Source of the DNA: Burkholderia cepacia
Lineage (GTDB): Bacteria; Pseudomonadota; Gammaproteobacteria; Burkholderiales; Burkholderiaceae
Assembly (NCBI RefSeq): GCF_001718835.1
Contig: NZ_CP013442.1
Span: 744,001-808,000 of the forward strand
DNA length: 64,000 nt
Direction: 5' to 3'
Made by a program: the position numbers and the translations under genes. Shown one piece after another: positions 53,615-62,084 of this stretch (positions within the stretch are counted from its first letter, which is position 1; every line of letters starts with the position of its first letter). Below the pieces are notes generated by a model. The model was not told the origin of the DNA. It saw only the letters and a program-made list of their open reading frames with translations, and did not search any database.

Positions 53615-54904
53615 TCATTGCAGCAAGGTGCCCATTTCGCACTGGGGCGCGGGCGCGCGACCGAGCAGATGCGCGATCGTCGGGGCGATCTGCTGCAGCT
53701 GCGCGTCGCCGCCCGGGTCGGCCATCGCGTGCGCGCTGTCGACCAGCACGAAGCCCTGGTCCCGGTGCCAGCCCGACTGGGCGGTCCGGCGCACGTGGCG
53801 TGCCCAGCGCGGATCGCCGAGCGGCGGGCGCTTCGCGTTCGCCGGCTTGACGATCAGCGTGGGCGCGAGATGCCGGTGGTCGCCGACGTAGAGCTCGTCG
53901 CGGTGATGCACGCTCGCGAGCACTGGCGTGCCGTCGTCGAAGCGCAGCGCCTGCAGGAACGCGCGAACCTCGTCGACTTCGCTGTCGCGGGCGCCGTGGC
54001 CACCCAGCAGGTCGCCGCGCAGCGCGATGCCGTGCGAGCCCTGCACCGTCTCCATCGCGAGGCTGCGCGCGCAGTCGACCTGGCCGTCGCCCGCGAGCAC
54101 CTGCAGGCCGCCGGCCTGCAGCGCCGCGTCGATCGAATGGAAGCCGTCGAGATCGCCGAAGCCGATCTCGGAGAACACCAGCGTCGCGTCGGGCTCGAGC
54201 GACTGCAGGCGCCGGCAGGCCGCGTCGACGAAGTCGTACGCCTGCAGCACCACCGGCCGCCGCGCGGGATCGTCCTGGCGCATCTCGTACCACAGGAAAT
54301 GCGATACGCGATCGATCAGCGTGAGGTTGACGATCATCACGTCGGTGTCCGCCGCCAGCTCGAACGCGGTGTCGAGCTGCGCGGACGCGACGCGCCACGC
54401 ATCCTGCGCGAACGCGTCGAACGACTGGCCGGTGTAGAACAGCGTCACGTCGTGCGCGTAGCGGATGCCGCGCCGGTGCAGGTCGGAGAGCAGGCTGCGC
54501 GGATAGCTGGTGTTCAGCGAATACGACATCGGGTACGTCACCAGCCGGCCGTTCAGCGGCTTGGGCGGATGGGTCAGCTGGACGTTCACGACGCTGAAGC
54601 GCAGGTCGCTCAGCTCGGGCCATTCCCACACGCGCGCGGCCTTCACGTCGCCCGTCTCGAGCACGCGCGGCAGCTCCCCGTCGCCACGGGTGCTCCAGTA
54701 CGAGAAGCAGCCGTGGCGCCCCGGATTGACGCCGGAGAACGCGGTGGCCAGGTTGCTCGGCTCGTACGGAACCGGCCCGCAATCCAGGCGGCGGTAGCGC
54801 GACGCGCGCAGGCGTTCGGCGAACCACGGCAGGTGGCCGCGCTGCACCTGATGCTCGAGGACGACCGGGTCCATGCCTTCGGCGATGATGATGAGTGCTT
54901 TCAT
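53615..54904 (-). CDS. Type I phosphodiesterase / alkaline-phosphatase-superfamily protein, copy 1
   Basis: A 429-residue member of the alkaline phosphatase superfamily related to nucleotide pyrophosphatases. The N-terminal metal site is LIIIAEGMDP with the nucleophile region PYEPSNLATAFSGVNPGRHG, and TLIDRVSHFLWYEM is in the middle. A late HG/DH metal pair is unclear: EIGFGDLDGFHS replaces the usual SDHG, so this copy may be catalytically altered. It lies between the AHBA synthase and dehydroquinase genes. It could cleave a nucleotide sugar or remove a phosphate; the role is unknown. It is a distant paralogue of the protein at 62085-63587. Confidence 0.7.
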   Translation of the reverse strand: MKALIIIAEGMDPVVLEHQVQRGHLPWFAERLRASRYRRLDCGPVPYEPSNLATAFSGVNPGRHGCFSYWSTRGDGELPRVLETGDVKAARVWEWPELSDLRFSVVNVQLTHPPKPLNGRLVTYPMSYSLNTSYPRSLLSDLHRRGIRYAHDVTLFYTGQSFDAFAQDAWRVASAQLDTAFELAADTDVMIVNLTLIDRVSHFLWYEMRQDDPARRPVVLQAYDFVDAACRRLQSLEPDATLVFSEIGFGDLDGFHSIDAALQAGGLQVLAGDGQVDCARSLAMETVQGSHGIALRGDLLGGHGARDSEVDEVRAFLQALRFDDGTPVLASVHHRDELYVGDHRHLAPTLIVKPANAKRPPLGDPRWARHVRRTAQSGWHRDQGFVLVDSAHAMADPGGDAQLQQIAPTIAHLLGRAPAPQCEMGTLLQ

Positions 54905-54915
54905 GGGACAGGAGA

Positions 54916-55377
54916 TCAGGGGCGCGCGGCCGGTTCGACGGCCGGCCGGCCGGCGCCGCGCATCAGCCCGGTGGCGGCCAGCAGGTAGCCTTCGCTGCCG
55001 AGGCCGGCGATCACGCCGGCCGCGAGCGGCGCGAGGATGGACGTATGGCGAAAGCTCTCGCGGCTCCAGATGTTCGACAGGTGGACTTCGATCCACGGCG
55101 CCGGAAAATCCTCGAGCGCGTCGCGCAACGCCCAGCCGTTCATCATCAGCGCGCCGGGGTTCAGGATCAGCGCGTCCACGTCGCGGCGCGCCTCGAGGCA
55201 GTCGATGATTTCGCCTTCGTGATTGCTCTGGAACGCGACGACCGACCACCCGCCGGCCTCGGCCAGCGCCTCGAGGCGCCGCGTGATGTCGTGCAGGGTG
55301 GCCGTGCCGTAGATGTCCGGCTTGCGGCTGCCGAGCCGACCGAGATTCGGGCCGTTGATCATCAGGAGGGTACGCAT
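54916..55377 (-). CDS. Type II dehydroquinate dehydratase, aminodehydroquinate dehydratase candidate (RifJ-like)
   Basis: A 153-residue type II dehydroquinase. Motifs are LLMINGPNLGRLGSRKPDIY (catalytic Arg and Tyr), FQSNHEGEIIDCLE, NPGALMMNGWALRDALEDF, IEVHLSNIWSRESFRH with the catalytic histidine, and GVIAGLGSEGYLLA. The NPxALTHTS loop of standard AroQ reads NPGALMMNG, possibly tuning for an amino substrate. In AHBA synthesis RifJ converts aminodehydroquinate to aminodehydroshikimate just before AHBA synthase. Its start overlaps the end of the upstream HAD gene by 16 nt, so translation is coupled. Ordinary shikimate function is the alternative. Confidence 0.8.
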   Translation of the reverse strand: MRTLLMINGPNLGRLGSRKPDIYGTATLHDITRRLEALAEAGGWSVVAFQSNHEGEIIDCLEARRDVDALILNPGALMMNGWALRDALEDFPAPWIEVHLSNIWSRESFRHTSILAPLAAGVIAGLGSEGYLLAATGLMRGAGRPAVEPAARP

Positions 55378-56021
55378 GACAGGGGCATCCTCAGCAGTGA
55401 CAGGAGATCGGCCGGCGCGGCGAACCGCACGTCGACGGGCATCGCCAGCACGTGCGCCGGCGGATGGTCCCACAGGGCCAGCGCGGTTTTCATGCCGGCG
55501 CGCGCGCCGCATTCGAGGTCGGCGGCCGCGTCGCCGACGAACAGCGTGTCGGCCGGCGTGAGCGCCAGCGCGTCGGCGATGCGCAGCGCCATGTCGGGCG
55601 CCGGCTTCTGGTTTGGCACGTCGTCGCTGCCGAGCACCATCGCGAAATGGCAGTCGATCCGCAAGTGCTCGAGCAGCGCGACGGCACGCGCGTGATCCTT
55701 GCCGGTCGCGATCGCCATCGGCACGCGGCGCAGCGACAGCGCTTCCAGCATCGCGACGATGCCGTCGAATACGCGCACCCGGTGCATGTTGCGGATGCTC
55801 TCGCGCTTGAATGCCGCATGCATCTCGAGCGGCAGCCCCATCTGGCGCATGATGTTCGGGAAGCTCTGGCCGAGATAGCGGCAGTATTCGCTGAACGGCG
55901 GCGGCGCGCCGTCGCCGACCACCTCGTCGTACGCGGCGAAATACGCGCTGCGCATCACGTCCTTGCTGTCGATCAGCGTGCCGTCCAGATCGAAGATGAC
56001 CGCGGACAACGTGTCAAGCAT
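55362..56021 (-). CDS. HAD-family hydrolase, RifM-like phosphatase candidate
   Basis: A 219-residue haloacid dehalogenase superfamily phosphatase. Motif I is VIFDLDGTLIDSKD (Asp10 and Asp12 region), motif II is MAIATGKDHARAVALLEHL, and motif III/IV is NQKPAPDMAL followed by FVGDAAADLECGARAG. It has an alpha-helical cap after motif I. In rifamycin biosynthesis RifM is a HAD-type phosphatase of the kanosamine branch. Its gene order here, next to the RifJ-like gene and upstream of the RifK/L-like pair, supports that role. It overlaps the upstream sulfotransferase gene by 8 nt. The exact phosphate ester is unknown. Confidence 0.8.
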   Translation of the reverse strand: MLDTLSAVIFDLDGTLIDSKDVMRSAYFAAYDEVVGDGAPPPFSEYCRYLGQSFPNIMRQMGLPLEMHAAFKRESIRNMHRVRVFDGIVAMLEALSLRRVPMAIATGKDHARAVALLEHLRIDCHFAMVLGSDDVPNQKPAPDMALRIADALALTPADTLFVGDAAADLECGARAGMKTALALWDHPPAHVLAMPVDVRFAAPADLLSLLRMPLSCVPS

Positions 56022-56658
56022 GCGATGCCTCCCGCGGCGAAGCCGCATGGTTCAGCGTCGCGTCGACGGCCGTCAGCATGCGCGCCGTGTCGAGCCGGCG
56101 CGGCGCGAGGAACGCGCGGATGCGGTCGATCTCCGGCGCGGGAGCGGCCAGCATCGATTCGTAGTGCAGCGTGTGCAGCCGCATGTTCGGCCGCGCGTCG
56201 ATCCACGCGAGCGTTTCATCGACATGGCGGCGGTACACGTCCTTGAGCTTGTCCGCCGCCGCGTCGTCCCACGACGCGTCGGAGAGATGCAGCGCCATGT
56301 CGCGCTGCGAGCGCACGATTTCGTCGAGGTCCCGGTGAAGGAACAGGATCGAATAGCAGCGCGTGGCCGGCAGGTGCCGCACGAACCGCGACACGGCCTT
56401 GACGGCCTTGCCGGCCGCGCTGTCGATCCAGTTCACGTAGCCGTGCCGCTCCTTGATCGGCTCCCATTCGAAATAGCCGTGCGGATTGCGCGAGTTGCCT
56501 TCGCGGATGTGATCGGTCAACGGCTCGATGCCGCCGAACGCGAGCACGCGCATCAGCATCGACGTGCCGGAGCGCGGCAGGCCCGAGACGACGGTGACCG
56601 CATCGTCGCCCCAAGCATCGTTCGCGAGGACTTCCATGCAGGCTAGGGATTTCAGCAT
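56014..56658 (-). CDS. Sulfotransferase family protein
   Basis: A 214-residue PAPS-dependent sulfotransferase of the type found in natural product clusters. The PAPS phosphate-binding loop is VSGLPRSGTSMLMRVL (about residues 24-39), and a 3'-phosphate-binding SILFLHRDLDEIVRSQRDM follows in the middle. The start is the ATG at 56658 with GGGGAG upstream. The length is typical for the small bacterial type. It transfers a sulfuryl group to a hydroxyl or amino group, so the product or an intermediate may be sulfated. It follows the ACP gene by 37 nt. Substrate unknown. Confidence 0.83.
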   Translation of the reverse strand: MLKSLACMEVLANDAWGDDAVTVVSGLPRSGTSMLMRVLAFGGIEPLTDHIREGNSRNPHGYFEWEPIKERHGYVNWIDSAAGKAVKAVSRFVRHLPATRCYSILFLHRDLDEIVRSQRDMALHLSDASWDDAAADKLKDVYRRHVDETLAWIDARPNMRLHTLHYESMLAAPAPEIDRIRAFLAPRRLDTARMLTAVDATLNHAASPREASHA

Positions 56659-56695
56659 GCCGTTCTCCCCGGGCGGGCGCGGTGCGTGCGCCGCT

Positions 56696-56950
56696 TCATG
56701 CGGTGGCCGCCGGCAGCCGGTTGCGGATGTACTGCTCGAGCGTGTCGACCGAGCTGACCAGGTCGATCGACAGGTCTTCGTCGTCGATCTGGATGCCGAA
56801 TTCGCCTTCGACGCGAATCAGCACTTCGAGCGCGTCGACCGAGTTCAGGCCGAGCGTCTCGATCAGGTTCTTGTCCCGCAACGCGTCCAGCGTCACGTCG
56901 CGTTGCGTGACCGCGGAGAACACGTTGATCAGGCGTTCGGAAATTTGCAT
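56696..56950 (-). CDS. Stand-alone acyl carrier protein (MmcB-like candidate)
   Basis: An 84-residue carrier protein. The phosphopantetheine attachment serine is in TLGLNSVDALEVLIRVE (Ser37), where the usual DSL reads NSV. The helix III region is VEGEFGIQIDDEDLSIDLV and VDTLEQYI. It lies only 3 nt after the stop of the adenylation enzyme gene, so the pair is coupled and probably works as ligase and carrier, comparable to MitE and MmcB in mitomycin assembly. A phosphopantetheinyl transferase is not encoded in the window. Confidence 0.88.
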   Translation of the reverse strand: MQISERLINVFSAVTQRDVTLDALRDKNLIETLGLNSVDALEVLIRVEGEFGIQIDDEDLSIDLVSSVDTLEQYIRNRLPAATA

Positions 56951-56953
56951 GGC

Positions 56954-59179
56954 TCAGGTCCTTGAGTAAAAGTTCACACGATGGGAAACCGTGGCGTCGT
57001 CCTTCATGACGTCCTGTTTCCGGAAGCCCAGGTTCAGCATCAGCAGGTCGATGCTCGATTCGGTGGGATGGCAGGTGCCGCCGTGCGTGATCCAGTCGAC
57101 GCCGATCGCGGCGCCCGCGCCGTCGCCGAGGAACAGCTCGTCGACGACGACGACGCCCGCGGTCGACAAGCGCTCCGTCAGCCGCAGCAGGTTCGACGCG
57201 ACGTCGGGGTGGTGCACCGCGTTGTCGAGGATCACGACGTCGAGGTCGCCGGCGCCGGCGCATGCGTCGGCGAGCGTGCAGCACCGCACGCCCGGCGCCG
57301 GTTCCGCATTGAGCCCGCCGACGAGCACGCATCGGCCGTCGCGCACCAGGCCTTGCGCCGCGAGGCGCGCCGAATAGGCGCCCGACGTCGCGCTGACGTC
57401 GAGCACGCGATACGGCCCGGGGTGCAGCGCCGCGAGGCGCCGCATCGCCAATAGCGCGGCGCGCTGCTTGTGCGGCCCGTTCATCGCGCGCTGGTAACGC
57501 GCGATGAACGCCGGCGACGGCGCATGCGTTGCGAGCGGTCGCGCGCGCCGGCCCGCCTGCAGGATCGCGCGCAGATCCTCGGCGCGGTTCCAGCTGCCGG
57601 CGGCGTCGGCTTCGAGCCGCACCAGGTCGGCCACCGCGTCCGGCAGCGGCGCGGGCGCACCGTCGGGCGCGTCGCTCAGCAATCCGCATTGCGCCGCGAC
57701 CGACAGCAGCTCGCCCAGCGCGTCGGCGTGCAGACCGCTTTCGTACGCGAGCTGGTCGACGTTCGCGACGCCGTCGAGCCGTTCGAGCACGCCGGAGCCG
57801 CATAGCGCGAACAGCAGCGCGGAGCGCTTGTACGCGCCGGCCGCCTCGATCAGCCGTTCCGGCGCCGCCCAGCGGTAGACCGGGCTGCGCGCAGCCTTGC
57901 CGTTGGCGGTGCGGCGGATGGCGTCGACGGCTTCAAACACGTCCGGAACCTTGTTCTCGCGCAGCCGCTCGCGGCAGAACCGGCGCACCGCGCCGGCGTC
58001 CCAGGCGAGCCCGGGGCGCGGCACGATCGACGCGAGAATGTGGTCGTTGCCGTCGCCGCGACGCGACTTCACGCTGCGCACCTGGCAATCGTCGACGAGC
58101 GGGCACTCGCGCAGCACCGCTTCGATCTCGAACGGCGAGATCCACGCCTCGCCGCGGCGGATCGCGGCCGTTTCGCGGCCGACGATCTGATAGCCGTGCT
58201 CGCCTTCGCTCACCAGGTCGCCGGTCGGATGCAGGCGTCCGTCCTCGAGTTCGATCACCAGCGGGAAGGCCGACGCGTCGCCCGGCCTTGCGGCGATCCG
58301 CAGGCCCGGCATCGGTCGGCCGATGCACAGCGGCGGCAGCGGCGCGATGCCCGCGAACATCGCGCCGGTCTCGGTGCTGCCGTAGTTACGCGACAGCCCG
58401 AGCCCGAACGCGGCCTGGAACTGCGCGTCGAGCGGCGCGTCGACCGGCCCCGCGCCCGCCATCGCCACGCGCAGCCGCGCCGGGCGCGCACCACTGCCGG
58501 CGCGGCGCGCAAGCAGCGACGCGATGAACGGCGTGAGCGCGCAATGCGTGGCGCGCTGCCGCAGCGCGTCGACGGTGCGGCCGAGTTGGGTCGGCGCACA
58601 GATCTCGAGCGCGCAGCCCGCATCGGCGGCGGCCCAGAGCCAGCCCAGCACGTATGCGTGGTAGACGGGCGCGACGAGCAGCACGTGATGCTCGGGCGCG
58701 AGCCCGAGCAGGTCGATGTAGCGGCGCGCTTCATGCCGCCAGCTCGCGACCGGACGGAACACGACGGCCGGCCGGCCGGTCGAGCCCGACGTCAGCAGGT
58801 GCAAGCCGCTTTCCAGCGGGTTGTCGCCGGAAAGCGCCGGCGCGGCCGCGATGCGCTCGATCGTCAGCGACTGGCCGTCCGCCAGGCGCCAGAGGGAGTC
58901 GGCGCCGATTTCGCGCGCGTAGCCGCGCGCCTCGTCGGCCGTGCTGTCGGCTGGCAGGACGAGCGGCGAAATGCCGTGCGCCAGCAGGAAGAACAGCAGC
59001 GCGGCATGCGGCAGCGTGTTGTCGACGTAGACGACCGCCCGCGTGCCGATGCCGTGCTCGGCGGCCAGCGCGTCGCGCCACGCGGCGAGCGCCGCCGCGC
59101 CGGCATGGCGCGCCGCCACCTGCTCGAACGACGGGTCGCCCGGCGGCGCGGGCCGCGCGATGAATTCAGTGTCCGGCAT
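56954..59179 (-). CDS. Adenylation enzyme fused to a class I methyltransferase
   Basis: A 741-residue bifunctional protein. Residues 1 to about 450 form an ANL-type ligase: LLTSGSTGRPAVVF (A3), NYGSTETGAMFAG (A5), GDLVSEGEHGYQIVGR (A7-A8) and the catalytic lysine in RTANGKAARSPVYRW. Residues about 460-741 are a methyltransferase, with a dimerisation-type winged helix (LFALCGSGVLERLDGVANVD), then VLDVSATSGAYSARLAAQG for SAM and DLDVVILDNAVHH. The ligase should activate an acid, plausibly AHBA, for the ACP encoded next. Fusion of an acid ligase to an O- or N-methyltransferase without a carrier domain is unusual. It starts at 59179, overlapping the upstream radical SAM gene. Confidence 0.83.
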   Translation of the reverse strand: MPDTEFIARPAPPGDPSFEQVAARHAGAAALAAWRDALAAEHGIGTRAVVYVDNTLPHAALLFFLLAHGISPLVLPADSTADEARGYAREIGADSLWRLADGQSLTIERIAAAPALSGDNPLESGLHLLTSGSTGRPAVVFRPVASWRHEARRYIDLLGLAPEHHVLLVAPVYHAYVLGWLWAAADAGCALEICAPTQLGRTVDALRQRATHCALTPFIASLLARRAGSGARPARLRVAMAGAGPVDAPLDAQFQAAFGLGLSRNYGSTETGAMFAGIAPLPPLCIGRPMPGLRIAARPGDASAFPLVIELEDGRLHPTGDLVSEGEHGYQIVGRETAAIRRGEAWISPFEIEAVLRECPLVDDCQVRSVKSRRGDGNDHILASIVPRPGLAWDAGAVRRFCRERLRENKVPDVFEAVDAIRRTANGKAARSPVYRWAAPERLIEAAGAYKRSALLFALCGSGVLERLDGVANVDQLAYESGLHADALGELLSVAAQCGLLSDAPDGAPAPLPDAVADLVRLEADAAGSWNRAEDLRAILQAGRRARPLATHAPSPAFIARYQRAMNGPHKQRAALLAMRRLAALHPGPYRVLDVSATSGAYSARLAAQGLVRDGRCVLVGGLNAEPAPGVRCCTLADACAGAGDLDVVILDNAVHHPDVASNLLRLTERLSTAGVVVVDELFLGDGAGAAIGVDWITHGGTCHPTESSIDLLMLNLGFRKQDVMKDDATVSHRVNFYSRT

Positions 59180-60287
59180 AGTGGGCCTTCTTGGCTTCGA
59201 GCAGGCGGCGCACGCCGGGCGGCGCATAGGACGGCGCGCGGCACAGCTCGTCGAGCGTGATCTGGTCCTCGAAATACAGGCTGAGCGTGTCCCACGGCGT
59301 GAAGCAGCCCTTGCACGCGTCGAGGCGCGGGCGCTCGCCCAGCAGCAGTTCGTAGAAACCGGTGCGGTTGACCTGCTCGAGCGCCGCTTCCCAATGGTCC
59401 GTGGTCAGGTCGCCCATCTTGTGGAACCAGATGTTCGGGCAGGGCGTCACGACGCCGTCGTCGAACGTCGACACGACGAGCCGCGGCAGGTGGCAGCGCC
59501 ACGAGCGCACGCCGTCGCGATAGAACGCGATCAGCCGGTCGAGATAGGGCCTCGGCGGCAGCACGTGCGCGAATTCCGCGAGCATCGACGGCAGCGCGTC
59601 GATGTGGTGGTACTGGTCCGGACGCACCTGGAATCGCTCGCTGTCGGGCCCGCGCACCGGGAACGGAAACAGCTGCGGCGGATTCTCGCGAAACTGCCCG
59701 CACCACTCGACCAGCGCGCGCAGGTAGGGCGCGCTGCGATCGTTCAGCACGCCGTAGATTTCGAGCGGCAGGCCGGCCTCGACGATCCGGCGGATCCGGT
59801 CGAGCACCATCGAATGAATCGATTCCGACTGCACGCGGTAGCTGTTGCCGCGGTAGTCGCTGCTGTCGAGCGACACCTGCACGGTGATGTTGCCGAGCCT
59901 GACGAGCCGCTCGATCTTGTCGTCGGTCAGCGGCAGCGCGTTGGTCTGCACGATCAGCGTTTCATAGCGCGGCGCCATCTTCTCGATGAACGTCATGATT
60001 CCCTTGACGATGAAGATCTCGCCGCCGGTGAGCTTCAGCAACGGCGGGGCGAGCGCTTCGTCGACACGCTCGACGATCGTGTCGAGCCGCGTGCCGAGAT
60101 CGTTGCCTTGCACATAGCGGGCGATCGTCGGCGTCTGGAAGATCAGCTTGCCTTCGTGCGACGCCTTCAGGTTGCTCTGCCCGGTCAGGCAGTATTCGCA
60201 GCTGAGGTTGCACGCGTTCTCGTTGATCACCAGGTCGTTGCCGAGCAGTTGTCTGGCGACGTCGGGTTCATGCGCGAGTGGATTCAT
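59166..60287 (-). CDS. Radical SAM enzyme with C-terminal auxiliary-cluster-type cysteines
   Basis: A 373-residue radical SAM protein. The cluster motif is CNLSCEYC (Cys26, 30, 33) within INENACNLSCEYCLTGQS, followed by LLKLTGGEIF and a barrel. Late cysteines in TPCPNIWF and CKGCF suggest a second FeS cluster of SPASM or twitch type. It is not of the B12-binding type. It opens with the ATG at 60287, which overlaps the upstream stop (ATGA). Reactions in such proteins include oxidations, epimerisations and carbon-carbon couplings; the one here is unknown. The gene is fourth from the end of the coupled chain 63587-56696. Confidence 0.83.
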   Translation of the reverse strand: MNPLAHEPDVARQLLGNDLVINENACNLSCEYCLTGQSNLKASHEGKLIFQTPTIARYVQGNDLGTRLDTIVERVDEALAPPLLKLTGGEIFIVKGIMTFIEKMAPRYETLIVQTNALPLTDDKIERLVRLGNITVQVSLDSSDYRGNSYRVQSESIHSMVLDRIRRIVEAGLPLEIYGVLNDRSAPYLRALVEWCGQFRENPPQLFPFPVRGPDSERFQVRPDQYHHIDALPSMLAEFAHVLPPRPYLDRLIAFYRDGVRSWRCHLPRLVVSTFDDGVVTPCPNIWFHKMGDLTTDHWEAALEQVNRTGFYELLLGERPRLDACKGCFTPWDTLSLYFEDQITLDELCRAPSYAPPGVRRLLEAKKAHYAGH

Positions 60288-62083
60288 GGTCGGACCGCCT
60301 CGTCGGGTTGGGAATGGAATGGTCGGGAGCCGGCCGGCCGCCACCCGGCGGCGAGCTCGGCGTCGAGCGTGCGCAGCGCGTTGAGCGCCGCGCGATACCG
60401 GGCGTCGACGGCCGGCCGCTCGGCGAGCACGTCCGCTTCGGTCAGCACACCCTGCTCGGCGCGTAGCGTCAGCCGCGAAATCAGCGCGAGGTTGAATTCG
60501 GCGAGCGCGTCGCGCAGCGCGCGCACTCCGGCTTCAGCCGCCGTGATCGCGCGCGCGCCGGCCGGCGTAGCGGCCCGGCGCTTCAACCGCGACAGGCGCA
60601 GGCTGAAGGCCGGATCGTTGCGCTCGAATTCGAATACGGGCGGCAGCGCACCGTCCGTCGACGCGGCGTCCTTCCTGAACAGCAGCGGCATCGACGCGGC
60701 CAGCGCCGCGATGCGCGCATCCTGGAAGTCGTACGCGAACGGGTCGAGCGATAGCGCGTAGTCGTCGTGCAGCAGCCGCTCCGCGCGCAACGTGTCGAGC
60801 ACGCTGGCGCCGGGGTAGAGCTCCAGCGGCGTCGTATAGCGGCGCAGATGCTGGCCGAGGAAGCGGTGCAGGAACGCGTTGTTGGCGTAAATCTCGTCGA
60901 ACGACGACCATGGGTGGTACGCGATGAAACCGAATTCGACGTGAATGCCGGCGCCGCGCAACAGCCCGATCGCGCGAATGTTGTCCTCGACCGTCGATTT
61001 CTTGTTCCAGCGGTCGAGGCCGCGCTGCGAGCCGGATTCGATGCCGATCAGCACTTTTTCGAGCCCCGAGCGATGGAGCAGCGCCAGCAGCGGCCGATCC
61101 GCCTCGTGCCAGCTCCGCGCCTGCGTGCAGCAGCTGTAGTGGATGTGCAGCCCGCGATCGAGCATGCCTTGCGCGATCGCGCCGATGCGGCGCTTGCCGA
61201 GCGTGCCGCCGCCCGGATCCTCGAACGTCGAATCGACGAACTCGAAGGTGTCGACCCGGTACTGGCGGTGCAGCCGCTCGATTTCGTCGAGGATCCGCGC
61301 GGTCGAGCGCGTGCGCCACAGCTTCCCGCCGTTGATCTTGTTGCCCGCATGCGGCGCGTTGCAGAACGCGCAGCTGCCGCTGCAGCCGCGCGTCGTCGCC
61401 ACCCGCATGCTGGACAGGCGGCCGTCGTTCGCCTCGTACTGGTCCCGCATCGCTTCTGGCAGCATGTCGAGCTCGACGACCGTGCGGCCGACCGGATTGT
61501 CGACACAGTCGTCGGCCGCGCGCCGCCAGCTCAGCGCCGGCACGTTCGCGAAGTCGCTGTCCTGCCAGAGGGCCTCGACATAGCGCACGAGCGGCACGTC
61601 GCCTTCGCCGCGCACCAGCGCGTCGAGAAACGACCAGTTCGGATTGCGCAGCAGCTGCGAGCCGAGCGAGGTCGCGAGCGGGCCGCCGGCCAGGAACGCG
61701 GTCGCGGGCCCGAGGTGCGCGCGTAGCGCATGGCCGAACGCCGTCGCATGCGAGATGCTGACGGTCGTGAGCGACAGGCCGACGAGGTCCGGCCGGAATG
61801 CCCGGATTCGCTCGATCGCGGCGGCATCGCCGGCGCCGCCCGCCGGCACCTCGACGATGCGGCAGTCGATGCTCAGGCGGCGCAGGATCGCGACGAGATA
61901 ACTGACGCCGAGATGCTCGGAGCTGACCACGAGATCGCCGTCCAGCAGCACCGGGAAGCAGACCCGCATCGGCCGCGGATGCGTGAAGTCGACGGCCGAG
62001 CGCAGCGGATCGGCGTCCTCGTCGCCGGGCGCGGCGAACGGGATCAGCGGAATCACGGGCTTGATGTGAAGCACAGCCGGCAT
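60284..62083 (-). CDS. B12-binding-type radical SAM enzyme (BchE/MitD-like), second copy
   Basis: A 599-residue enzyme with the same architecture as the protein at 46991-48799: cobalamin-like domain (LLDGDLVVSSEHLGVSYLVA, residues 47-66), radical SAM motif CSGSCAFC (Cys234, 238, 241), APHAGNKING, DSTFEDPGGG and GLEKVLIGIESG. It has an additional helical C-terminal region of about 100 residues. Its start is 1 nt from the stop of the upstream phosphodiesterase-like gene, and its stop overlaps the next start, so translation is coupled. In the mitomycin cluster related proteins were noted as MitD and MmcD. The chemistry in this pathway is unknown. Confidence 0.85.
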   Translation of the reverse strand: MPAVLHIKPVIPLIPFAAPGDEDADPLRSAVDFTHPRPMRVCFPVLLDGDLVVSSEHLGVSYLVAILRRLSIDCRIVEVPAGGAGDAAAIERIRAFRPDLVGLSLTTVSISHATAFGHALRAHLGPATAFLAGGPLATSLGSQLLRNPNWSFLDALVRGEGDVPLVRYVEALWQDSDFANVPALSWRRAADDCVDNPVGRTVVELDMLPEAMRDQYEANDGRLSSMRVATTRGCSGSCAFCNAPHAGNKINGGKLWRTRSTARILDEIERLHRQYRVDTFEFVDSTFEDPGGGTLGKRRIGAIAQGMLDRGLHIHYSCCTQARSWHEADRPLLALLHRSGLEKVLIGIESGSQRGLDRWNKKSTVEDNIRAIGLLRGAGIHVEFGFIAYHPWSSFDEIYANNAFLHRFLGQHLRRYTTPLELYPGASVLDTLRAERLLHDDYALSLDPFAYDFQDARIAALAASMPLLFRKDAASTDGALPPVFEFERNDPAFSLRLSRLKRRAATPAGARAITAAEAGVRALRDALAEFNLALISRLTLRAEQGVLTEADVLAERPAVDARYRAALNALRTLDAELAAGWRPAGSRPFHSQPDEAVRP

Positions 62084-62084
62084 G

